A stretch of 64,000 nucleotides of DNA from Nematostella vectensis (taxonomy: Eukaryota > Cnidaria > Anthozoa > Actiniaria > Edwardsiidae), in the NCBI RefSeq assembly GCF_932526225.1, contig NC_064045.1, positions 9,046,022 to 9,110,021 on the forward strand, written 5' to 3'. Numbering within the stretch: the stretch's first letter is position 1; the number at the start of each line of letters is the position of its first letter. Under the pieces are notes generated by a model. It ran no database searches, had not been told where the DNA came from, and saw only the letters and a program-made list of their open reading frames with translations. This document shows, in pieces, positions 22,101-32,100 of the stretch. The translations under genes were made by a program, and so were the position numbers.

Positions 22101-23786
22101 ACATGTACACACCAGGTGATGTGCACAATGCTTGTCATGTACACACTAGGTGATGTGCGCAGTGCTAGTCATGTACACACCAGGTGATGTGCGCAGTGCT
22201 CGTCATGTACACACCAGGTGATGTGCACAATGCTTGTCATGTACACACTAGGTGATGTGTGCAGTGCTCGTCATGTACACGCTAGGTGATGTGCGCAGTG
22301 CTCGTCATGTACACACCAGGTGATGTCCGCACTGCTCGGCATGTACACACTAGGTGATATACACAGTGCTCTGCATGTACACACTAGGTGATATACACAG
22401 TGCTCGTCATGTACACACCAGGTGATGTTCGCACTGCTCGGCATGTACACACTAGGTGATATACACAGTGCTCGGCATGTACACACTAGGTGATATACAC
22501 AGTGCTCGTCATGTACACAGTGTTCTTCATGTACGCGATAGGTGAAGTGCTTGTTTCTTGTAATACATTATGTGCGCGCTTCTCATCATACATTAGGTGA
22601 TATGTGCGCTTTTCAACATACATTAGGTGATGTGCACACTTCTCAACATACATTAGGTGATATGTGCGCTTTTCAACATACATTAGGTGATATGTGCGCT
22701 TCTCATCATACATTAGGTGATATGTGCGCTTTTCAACATACATTAGGTGATGTGCACACTTCTCAACATACATTAGGTGATATGTGCGCTTTTCAACATA
22801 CATTAGGTGATATGTGCGCTTCTCATCATACATTAGGTGATATGTGCGCTTTTCAACATACATTAGGTGATATGTGCGCTTCTCATCATACATTAGGTGA
22901 TATGTGCGCTTTTCAACATACATTAGGTGATGTGCACGCTTCTCAACATACATTAGGTGATGTGTGCGCTTCTCAACATACATTAGGTGATGTGTGCGCT
23001 TCTCAACATACATTAGGTGATGTGCACGCTTCTCAACATACATTAGGTGATGTGTGCGCTTCTCAACATACATTAGGTGATGTGTGCGCTTCTCAACATA
23101 CATTAGGTGATGCGCGCGCTTCTCAACATACTGTACTTTCTCCTCTTCAGAGATGACATATGAGAAAGAGCTGCGAATCGGTGACTCCTCTATGGAGCTT
23201 GATATACTCGATACAGCTGGCAACGTAAGTCCTGATATCGCAAAAAACAAATCAGTCTGACCTGACCTGTTTATTATTATACTAGAGAAAAGTGCAGTAG
23301 ATTTTACTCATTTGAGGTCCGAAATGATCCTTTCATCTTTATTTAATATTTCAGGGAGAAGCTTCGTATATCCACAATGGCGACGGCTTCGTCGTCGTCT
23401 ACTCAATCACAGATTATTACAGCTACGAGATGGCGCGTCAACTCGTCAAATTAGTCACGCAGGTTCGCAAAACGGACGATATCTGTCAAATACCCATAGT
23501 CCTTGTGGGTAATAAGCGAGACTTAAGACGGGGTCGCTGTGTCGCGAAGGACGAGGCGCGGGAGTTTGCGTCCGAGTATGGATGCTCGCATTACGAGACA
23601 TCTGCGCTAACCAATAGGAACGTTCACGTTATATTCTACAACATGGCGTTTCAAACACGCTTCACAAAAGCTTCCAATAGGGAGACCCGTAAGAACAATT
23701 GTCCGCCGAACGCAGGGAATGGCTTCCTAAGTTCTGTAAAACATTTCTTTAATCCTGTGAAACGTCGTAACAGCCTGCCTACTTGA
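16192..23786 (+). CDS. Ras-superfamily small GTPase (RERG/RasL-like), 4 exons
   Basis: Exons 16192-16546, 18668-18724, 23151-23224 and 23355-23786 join in frame to 305 residues. A long Ser/Arg-rich N-terminal extension (about 105 residues) precedes the G domain. Motifs: P-loop G111-AAGVGK-T118; switch I Y-D-P-T136-L-E; D158-TAG-N162; N215-KRD; E243-TSA. The residue equal to Ras Gln61 is Asn162, so intrinsic GTP hydrolysis is probably low. The C-terminus is basic (KHFF...KRRN) and ends without a CaaX box, so standard prenylation is not expected. The closest recognisable group is RERG/RasL-type atypical Ras proteins, but subfamily assignment by eye is uncertain. Intron 3 (4.4 kb) carries two minisatellites; the second ends about 20 bp before the exon 3 acceptor. 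Confidence 0.85.
19132..19316. repeat. two-copy tandem duplication of about 92 bp
   Basis: Starting at 19132 and 19224, two nearly identical copies read 'gagataaaagcgcaaaaata', 'cgtttacataa', 'cgcgcgcatatctattctta' and end in 'ggtttagctcggag'. They lie in intron 3 of the GTPase gene. No function is evident. Confidence 0.85.
20575..22545. repeat. 34-bp minisatellite, about 58 copies
   Basis: A long array with unit 'tgctcgtcatgtacacacca' followed by 'ggtgatgtgcgcag', about 2 kb, in GTPase intron 3. Copies differ at a few preferred positions (acacCa/acacTa, gtgCGCag/gtgCACaa/gtgTGCag), suggesting internal amplification of sub-variants. Its core AGGTGATGTGCGC is shared with the adjoining 30-bp array. 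Confidence 0.95.
22563..23132. repeat. 30-bp minisatellite, about 19 copies
   Basis: Unit 'cttctcaacatacattaggt' followed by 'gatgtgtgcg'. It abuts the 34-bp array, shares its AGGTGATRTGYGC core and runs to about 20 bp before the exon 3 acceptor of the GTPase gene (exon from 23151). Because the period is divisible by three, both strands are open across it (His-Thr-Leu-Gly-Asp repeats on plus, Tyr-Val-Glu-Lys-Arg repeats on minus); I regard both as artefacts. Confidence 0.95.
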
Positions 23787-24490
23787 GATATATAGAAAGA
23801 TGAGAGGGGTTTGAATAGATAAGAGACTTAGCGCAGGTGCTTACTAAGGATTTTCTGAGAGGGATGTGTAGTCATAGGTTTTATATGGAAAAAGGAGAGT
23901 ATTGACGATCTTTCAATAAGGAGTAACCCACTTTTTGGCAGCCAAGGGGATGGGGTAGTGCACTGCACATCATGCGTACCCCCCCCCCCCCTTGCCGCGT
24001 ACCTGAAGTCGGGCAGGGAACAGCCTTCTTAAGGTCATCAGAGGTATAATCCTGGCGAACCCAGCCCTTATTTTAGCATATAAAGGAAAATAGGCGGGAA
24101 TCGTTTTTTACTAGGATTTCAAAATGGAGGTTGCCAGAGACTGGTCTAATCTATAACAAAAGTCTTATGTTGAACGTAGTCACGGACGGTCGTATGCTTT
24201 TCCTCTATGCTGGAGTGAGGCATTTTTTTCTCGCCAAAGGTTGTCCGTGTAAGTGAGTAATAAGATAAAAAAATAGCTATAAGAAAGATCTTTCCCACCA
24301 TAGACTTGAAAATGATATCCATATATAGTGATACGAACATTAACAGCTAGCTATACCTTTCCTCAACATAGGATTGTATATTCATTTATCTATTTGAAAG
24401 GAATGTTGCGGGTTAACGTTTTGTTTGGAGAACAATAGAGGTGCCAGTGTAACCTACCCATGATGCACCATTTCTAGATTCTTAAGGCCA
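23787..24490. other. 3' flank of GTPase gene, no other gene seen
   Basis: Probable 3' UTR and intergenic DNA. I found no clear AATAAA close behind the stop codon. A poly-C tract lies at about 23981-23991. Confidence 0.35.
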
Positions 24491-24495
24491 ATTAA

Positions 24496-24640
24496 GAAAG
24501 CACGATTTAGTCGTATACGAACTGTCACGACATGTCTGAACTACGCACTACGGCATTCATAGCATCGTAACGGAGTTGTAGGCTGATTTACATTTTACGA
24601 CTTGAGCTGTTGTAGTAGAGTCGCATACAAATAAATCGTG
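24496..24640. mobile_element. possible small MITE
   Basis: GCACGATTTAGTCGTATACG (about 24499) and the reverse complement of the right end, GCACGATTTATTTGTATGCG (about 24637), are imperfect inverted repeats of roughly 22 bp enclosing about 100 bp of non-coding DNA. No clear target duplication. Confidence 0.4.
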
Positions 24641-25674
24641 CAGTCTAAATTAGCCCTCCGTCGCACATTTTGTTTTCTTCGACATTACAATTCTGATAGT
24701 GGAAAACTTGAAATAAGCTGGGTTATGCCATTTAGATGTTTTACAGCTGATAAAAAAAGAAAGCAGTGCAACATATTAGAAATGTATTGGCATAAGGGAA
24801 GGGGGGGGGGTGGTGGTAGGGAAAAATGTAAAATAAATTTAAATTATTGCGACTGAGTGTTGTTGACGTGTTTTATTATTTATCTTACATTTTTTTCAAG
24901 TTCGAGTTTTCTGGGTCAATAGATAGTCAACGAGACGCGTAAAAAATGAAAACGAGTAGTCTAATTGTTTTAGTATAAATCCACTCACATACTTGCTTCA
25001 AATAAATTACGATTTTAATAATTCTTAGTAATAAATAACCGCTTTTATCGCGCGAAAAGGCCGGCTATTTCGCTACTCACTATCTATGGGTCAATAGATA
25101 TTAAGTGTGGGAGCCAATCAAATTGAGAGATTCGTTACACTCTTGAAATCGGCTTAGCCCGGTGTTTACCCAGCTCTGATTGGGTTTCCTGTGGTTGACA
25201 AGACGTCTCAACCCCCAAGCCTCACGACCATCTACAAGAATCCCGAACAATAGGCCATTGACTAGGGCTGCCTTGGAACCATTTTAACCTGGAAAGTCCA
25301 CTTATCATTTAGTGGTGCGCAGTTGCTGTCGCATTGCATCATAATTTCGCTAACTTAAACAACCCCTCCCTCCCTTTTGTTTGCCAATCTTAGACTTTTT
25401 GTTTCAAGATTATGCATGCGCTAGGCTGAAAGTTTTACCCACCCCCAGTTAGATGCAAAAGTAAAACAAACGCAATAAGGATCCGGTACCACCCTAAATT
25501 TAACTGGACTTCCTTACTTTACCACAATGTATTTTATTTTCAATCTTTTTATTTTGTTAAGTTAAGAATAAATTGTGATTATTTTCCTCTGTAATGTTAT
25601 TTTCATTAAAAAAAAAAACTTATTACAAGTAATGAATCGCAACTCGCAAAGTTTCTGTACAACCAGAGTAGTAA

Positions 25675-25935
25675 AGGGGGATATAGATCACGTTTTCACG
25701 GACCGAAAAATGCCTTTTTAACGTTTCACGGGTTGAAACAAACGGCATCAAGAAAATTACTATAATTAGACTAGAATAACAGGAATAAACTAAATCTCGG
25801 TCAACGCAGCCTCAAAAGTTCTAAATCTCGTTTCACGGGGAGATAGTTGGATCACGTTTCACGGACATCGAAATGGAAGATTTCACGTTTCTGGCAGTGA
25901 AAAATGGCCAAATCTCGTTTCACGAAAACACCCTT
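25675..25935. repeat. dispersed TTTCACG-rich repeat
   Basis: Contains many copies of the motif ATCACGTTTCACGG or close variants (for example near 25688, 25855 and 25912). A reverse-complement relative occupies about 55355-55560 (CGTGAAACGTGAT, CGTGAATCGTGAT). It is an irregular, dispersed repeat with no coding capacity seen. Confidence 0.5.
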
Positions 25936-26535
25936 TACCACCCTGTATGACTGGGTTATGGAATATCAATTTCTCGGGCTATGCTTTGCTCCTAACTGTG
26001 ACAATAAGAAACATGCTACCGTGCATTTGCACTTATATGCGATGTACCACGGATCCACAATCCATTTCAGTCGCAGCTCGCCTGATATAAAAATAGTTAA
26101 ACTAAAATTTTAACAACGAATGGAATATTTTAGAATTATCAAGAACCATAGATTGCTTGGGTCGTGCCAAGACGTGTGCTTTTACTCACGAACTCCATAA
26201 TTGCGCTGAGAAATGATCCGACGAAAGCCCCTTGTTATGATACTAAACGTTGCCAAACAATATCAGGCCACCAAGGTCTCAGATAATTAGACCAGTTGTG
26301 TCCCTTTTGAAGTATTTAACACACAAAAAACGCCAGCGAAAATTCAAGGTCAATGATTTAATGTACCCCGTGAACCGCGAATCAAGTGTGGCGTTGAATT
26401 TCATGGAATTTTTTAGTCTTTTCAAAGGAAATGTTCTCCTTGAAGCTTTTTGTCACTGTTTAATATTTGCAAATGTTCAAATTTATCAGACCAATTGCAA
26501 AAGTTGTGCATTTTTATCATCCGGTGCGCACCGTC
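25936..26535. other. intergenic, no gene seen
   Basis: AT-rich, with short open frames but no recognisable domain, RNA or repeat. Confidence 0.3.
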
Positions 26536-27006
26536 TTAAATTCCTTGCCCCGTTTTCTTTCGCAGTTGCTTAGCCTGCCGTGTTTTCCCATGTATCATTC
26601 TTTTCTTGCTTTTTCCCCTTCTTCCTTTTCGCCGCCTTTTTTCAAAAAACTCTTGCAACCTATTCAACATTCGCTTCAAATCTTGGTCAATCAAATCAGC
26701 CTCGTATGCGCAGCATTTTTCATAAGCCACTTTGTACTTCTTACATTTCCTCAGTCGTACATTTTTAAAAGGTCTTGCAGGGTGAATCCAAATCTTTGTT
26801 TTCATCTTATGGAAATGTTCGTTGTTCGGGGCGATCGAAGCGAGTGTCGTGGCATAAACACAAGCCTCTCCAATCTTTGCCATTTCTCTTCCAAGAGAGC
26901 AGCACCGGTCTTTTCGCGACATTTTGCGCTTTTGTGGTTTTTGCGTGGGTCGTTTCAAGAGATTCGCTGGAACTTCGTTAGACGCGGGGTCTGAGAGATA
27001 AATCAT
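26536..27006 (-). CDS. unrecognised basic ORF, 156 residues
   Basis: I do not recognise this protein. The frame starts at ATG 27006 and ends at TAA 26536-26538. It is strongly basic, with a Lys/Arg-rich C-terminal third (EKRRRKGRRGKSKKR) and several cysteines (RCC, KCKKY, EKCCAY). A central stretch around residues 98-125 could form a helix. No signal peptide or membrane segment is seen. Base composition is richer in G+C than the flanks, which is mild support for coding. It stands alone in a 5-kb stretch without other genes. It could be a genuine small gene, one exon of a larger gene, or chance. Confidence 0.35.
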   Translation of the reverse strand: MIYLSDPASNEVPANLLKRPTQKPQKRKMSRKDRCCSLGREMAKIGEACVYATTLASIAPNNEHFHKMKTKIWIHPARPFKNVRLRKCKKYKVAYEKCCAYEADLIDQDLKRMLNRLQEFFEKRRRKGRRGKSKKRMIHGKTRQAKQLRKKTGQGI

Positions 27007-28970
27007 GAAATACTTTGAGCAATTAACTTATCAGCGCATCTATGCTTAATGTATTTATGGCAGTTAGCGAATAATGCGATATTTCAATGAAGGGGTCTTT
27101 TGTAGAGAAATTTACAAATAGTTCTTACCATTCAGTATCCATAGAGAAAATTATAGCGAATTTGATTACCAAGTAGGAAAAATATATTTGAATGTTATAT
27201 GTTTGTTTTCATAGTCTTAACATACTTTAAAGCTAGAAATCACCCGCCCAATGCCTCACAAAATAAATTGTAACAGTTTTCCATGAAATTGTACTACTAA
27301 GGACACTCCAAAACATTCAGGCCATTGTCAGATATGCTATGACCGCTAGGCAACTTCCTGATTGCGAGCAACATGAAGATAATAACAAGCGCTTTACAAA
27401 ACTTTAACTAAAAGATTCTGAGTTTGTTAGATTGCAGGTGGGGTTCTTAGTCTTAGTTCTTAATACTGCGACCTTGCAATTTGTAGCAATGCCTTCCATT
27501 TTTCATTTAGCTTTAGAACTCGCTTTGTTTATTATTTCACCCCTGCACCTCTCTGCGCCGAGTTTAGCGTGTTTATCCTAACTCACCTAGAGATATAAGC
27601 CCTGCAAGGCTCTGACAACCAGCGAGCTCCAGCACAGTGAATGTCACAATCACACCAGTACAAATCAGCTTCATATCCGCCCACGCGTACTCCGTACACC
27701 TTTCTTCGCTTTCTGGAAATGTCTCAAGTCTTGTCCTTTCTCTTGTAGTTGTTCTAGTGAGGAATCGGAAGTTTCTAGGGCGTCTTGTCAGTAGAACGTC
27801 AATGAGTACTCTCTGTTATTGTTCCGATGTGTCAAAACACCTCCCCGGGAAGCTCGTTTGCCGGCAACTCTGAGAGGGAGGAGTTCGGTTTCAGTTTGAA
27901 GCTCTGCTCCGGGATTAAGGGTCGTACTATCATAACAAACTGTACTGGAATTGAATCCTATGCAAAGCGTATAAGCGGATTTGCGCGACGTTTGTAACTG
28001 TGAAGATCCGGTGTGAATCCGCCCAAATGAGACAGGGTAAGGTTGCACGTACATAAGACTCTCGCGCGGGTCAAGATCCCTCTCACCTCCCCTAGGGGCA
28101 TCTCTTGCGCGCAAGTGTAGGGATATCGCGGTAAGCGTAGCTTCCCTCGCGACGCCTGCAAGGGAGGCTACGAGGGGGAATACATATAATCCTTAAAGGG
28201 GAGAAGACATTTGGGTGCGAGGACCTTCCCTTACCCCCTGGGTGCGAAGGGCATACGACACGCAAGGCCACTAACATCCCTCAAGCAGTAAGGACATTTA
28301 GGCGTGAGGGAGGACACCACCATCCCTCGGAAAAGACATACGAGTGCGAGGACCACCCACCGCTGGGAGAAAGCACGGGTGCCGTGCTTCGAGACCGCCA
28401 GTGCTGAAAAACGCAAGACTAGTTCCAGTACCGCGCGGTTAAACCAGCCTTTTTGTTTTGAAATGGCGGCTTTCTATGGCTTTTTACAGGCGAACTGTCA
28501 CATTTTGGCGAATGCTAAGAAAACTAAACCAAACCTAAGGCTATAATTTTCTTTATGACTCCCTCATTATCACACAAATCTGTCATCTTTTGTACAGTAT
28601 GGTTTTAATGCTGTACAGTTAGTCAAATCAGCGACTGAAGTCAGCCTTTCGTACCTTTACTCGAACGATTCAACACTACGATTGTGCTTGTTTTCGCCAG
28701 AGCACGCGCATACATTATTCAGCACTGTCTTCGAGACCTAGCATTCGGATCCCAAGGGCAAGAGTGATGGACAACACTTTATCACTTATGAATGTTAAAG
28801 TGTTGTTAAAACAAAAAAAAAAAACAAAAAAATCGATGATAGCGAGAAATGTATGTGAACGAAAGCCCATCGATCCCCTCCCGCCCTGTTTTAGTCCTCT
28901 ATGCTCCCCCTCCTGGAACTGCCCATTGACGTCCCAACAGCCTCAATACGTTCTCTTACTTACACAATCG
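27007..28970. other. intergenic, degenerate repeats only
   Basis: About 28190-28370 is an irregular G/A-rich repeat (variants of 'gggtgcgaggacc', 'ggcgtgagggaggac', 'gagtgcgaggaccac'). GAAATGGCGGCTTT near 28460 resembles a YY1-type start context but leads into no recognisable protein. I see no gene between the basic ORF and the 3' end of UQCRC2. Confidence 0.35.
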
Positions 28971-28971
28971 G

Positions 28972-28977
28972 TTTATT
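28972..28977 (-). other. candidate polyadenylation signal of UQCRC2
   Basis: AATAAA on the minus strand (TTTATT on plus), about 175 nt beyond the UQCRC2 stop codon. It is the nearest consensus signal I found downstream. Confidence 0.45.
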
Positions 28978-29150
28978 TCAATCTTAAAATATTGCACATT
29001 GCGCTCCTTTGTACAGACAGCGGAAAATGCGTTTTGTTTTTCTTAAATCCTCAATTACATACAATGCACCAACCCCAGTTAACTGGCAGAAAATAATCAC
29101 GCTATAATCACGTGACACAACACGCCATACAGACACGTGATAGCACGTGT

Positions 29151-32100
29151 TTAGAAGAGTTCGTCCACGTGGGGCACATTGGTGACGTCACCGGCGGCTG
29201 AAAGGCACGGCTTGCTGGACATGAGGCGTTTGGCGACCTGGGGCGAGACAACATAAAAGGATTGAGATATTTTCACAGGGAAATAGTTTACGCTATACAA
29301 ACAATGGTACTTTTAGGGGAAGATCTAGCTTTCCGCTAAAAGGGGGGGGGGGTGGCTAAGTGACAAAGAGGGGAATTGGTAATTTTTTTTTTTGTTACTT
29401 ATGGCTTTCTGACAGCCCAAAGGGGGGTTTAAACCCCCTAAACCCTCCCCCTAGATCCGCTACTGATTTCCAAGGCAAAGTCATGATGTATACTACAGAC
29501 CTGCTAAACACCATATTTACAGGTTAATATTTGCAGGGGTGCACGCGCTCGAATATCCGGGAACTACAAGTTTTAGGCGATAAAACTATTGGCGGGAAAA
29601 TTAGAATACGCGTGCGAGTTTTCCGTCTTTTTTCTTCGCTCTGACGAGTCCCTCGTCCATTACATGTTAAAACCTTCCTAGCTTGCGAAGCAAGCGTTCC
29701 TTTGTGTTTGAAGGGGGTAAAAAACCTAAAGGAATGTAAGAAACGGACAAGTTCGATGAGGGAAATTTTGACCGCGCGTAAAACGGCTGGCGTATTCGCA
29801 GATAAATAAAAGGCTCTTAGACCCCACAAAAACCGCCAGCAGCTTAGGCTATCAAAACACACGGGAACGCTTGCTACGCAGGCTACAACGTTCCCTTCAA
29901 GAACGCTAGCCAGCATACCCTTTGCTATTGTTTGTTTTCATTAAATATTTTAAAACAACACTGTTGTATGTGATGACGTTTTGAACTGTAACCATCAACA
30001 AAGTTCTATACTTGATTTGTCAATTCCGACCGAAAATATCAAAGTATTCCCCACAAATCAGCCGATGGAAATGGATGCTTTCTTGAACCTGGTATTCTTT
30101 CTAAGACGACAAAATGATGGCTGTAGACCAGTGTTCGGAGCCCTGTACTAACCGCGAGAAGGTCGGCCTTGGAGATGGCGTCCACCATGGTGGCAGCATC
30201 ACTAGCAGGGCTGTATGAGCCGGTCGTCAGGACCTGGGGGAACACACGACTTCAGTCAATATACAGAAGAACCCCGATAGGCCGGCTTTTCGCCAGGGAA
30301 GGAAACAGAGACATAGAAAAGCCGTGACGTGCGTGGACGCGACAGTTCTTGAACATCAGCGTGAGGAACAAGTTAAAGAACGGGACTGTTCCGTTTACTC
30401 CTTCTCTGTTGCGTCTCATGTGCGCTGGTTTTCGCACGCGAAGTAAGCATATCACCTTCCCACTTACTCTTCCGTTTACTTTGTTAATAAAAGCATGTCT
30501 TTTACTCACCCAATACGAAAAAATATTTTTTTTTTCTTCAACCGTCAATATTTCAAGGTACAGTCGTCTCGAAAAGTCATTTGTTGAAAATATCTTAGGG
30601 AAGAGATCCGGAGGAAGGTCTTGCAAGCAAAGAAGACAAGGGGAACACCTATGCTAGCCCAAAAACGAGTGATTATACGCCAGAGGTGTTTATAGGTTAT
30701 AATTAGCCTACCTGTAGGCTTGGATAGTTTTTACAGCACGAAAACACGCGGGACATTTCCCCCCTTCCCCCTGCGGAGCGCATTATTCGAGATGGCAGCC
30801 GTGTTATGCGAACTCCGTGTTTTCGGGGATTTTGGCCGGAAAAAAACTATCAAAGCCTACATGTAGGCCAGGTATTAATTGGAAAGGGTACGTAGAAATA
30901 ATGGTTGATACTGCTTATCTAATGCTTTTCACCTGGGCTCCAATGTCCTCAAAGTTCGTCTGACCGCTTTCATTGTTCATTAGTAGGCTTGCTTTCAATT
31001 GGTTCCTGCACAACAGAAAAACAAGAAGCCATTTGTAATAACGTATTTCTCTTTTTTATTACCAGCTTTCTATTGAAAAGTAAGAGAAAAAAATGTAAGG
31101 GACCATCCATTATTTTTTTAGGAGTGGGAAGAGGCATTTAGAAAAAAATGCATGTCTTTTGGATCTAAAAAAAATCTTGCAGCACGGTTTGTTTCTAAGG
31201 AATAAAACATAACTATTGCTCAACAAAATCTGACCCCTGAAATCAGTCCTCGAATACTATAGGTATACAGTGTACATTAGCTCTATTGGCAAATAGGTAG
31301 CTAGAAGTGAGTCCAAGAGGGGAGGCATGCAGCACCTTTTACAACCAAAAAGCGGTGAATGTTATACACCTATTATTTCACAAAAGGTTGTCAGTGCAAA
31401 TGGCGAATGGCAAATGGCTTATGAGTACTAATTATTCGTAAAATTAAACGTGTTAAAGCCAAGCACTGATAACCTTTAATAGATAATTGTTTGGATTTAT
31501 CCATATTCTTCGAGACGCATGGTTACTTTCGGTCGTAGAACTGCCATTTGCCACGGAAACCTTTATTGAAATAGGTGTATGTACATTTTTATTATGTGTC
31601 CAGGTTTGAGTTAAAGGAGCCAGTACTCACTTGGCACGGAGGAGTTCATCGTCGCTAACCTCTCCCTTGGCCACCTTGGCAAACTGACCCAAGCTAGCCT
31701 TCATCACCTACATGAATCGTATCAGCAGAAAATGTAAACACACTTTGTAAGGGTGCAATTTGTAGATCTCAGATAGTAGTAGTACCATCGTGGGTACCTC
31801 ATTACAGCAGGTAAGCTAAGCAGTGTATCTCACACGATATTCCATCATGACTAGCTGATATAAGTATGTTTCCAGCCAATTAGCCGGGACACATCCGCAT
31901 TTTCTTTCTTCTCTGTGTCCACTTCTAGGCTTTGGAGATTCCCTACTACTGTGCATACCTTTTCAATCTCCGCAGGAGATGCGATAAAGTAGCATCCAAA
32001 CAGACCACTGTCAGAGTAACTCATGTTTAGGGCTGACACCTAGAAAAAAAAAAGAATAACAACATGAAGCCCAAAAAGTTGAGTTCTTGAACCAGAACAA

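Noticed and set aside
20575-22545. CRISPR-like array of short repeats
   Set aside because: Units are head-to-tail with no unique spacers, in an animal gene intron. It is a minisatellite.
20575-22545. RAG/Transib-type heptamers (CACAATG, CACAGTG) as recombination signals for the RAG1-like gene
   Set aside because: They arise from the repeat unit itself, are 11 kb from the gene, and show no nonamer or terminal arrangement. The RAG1-like gene is not flanked by visible inverted termini.
22486-23250. Long open frames on both strands over the 30-bp array (Tyr-Val-Glu-Lys-Arg or His-Thr-Leu-Gly-Asp repeats)
   Set aside because: The period is a multiple of three and both strands are open at once. 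The array lies in an intron of the GTPase gene, so these are repeat artefacts.
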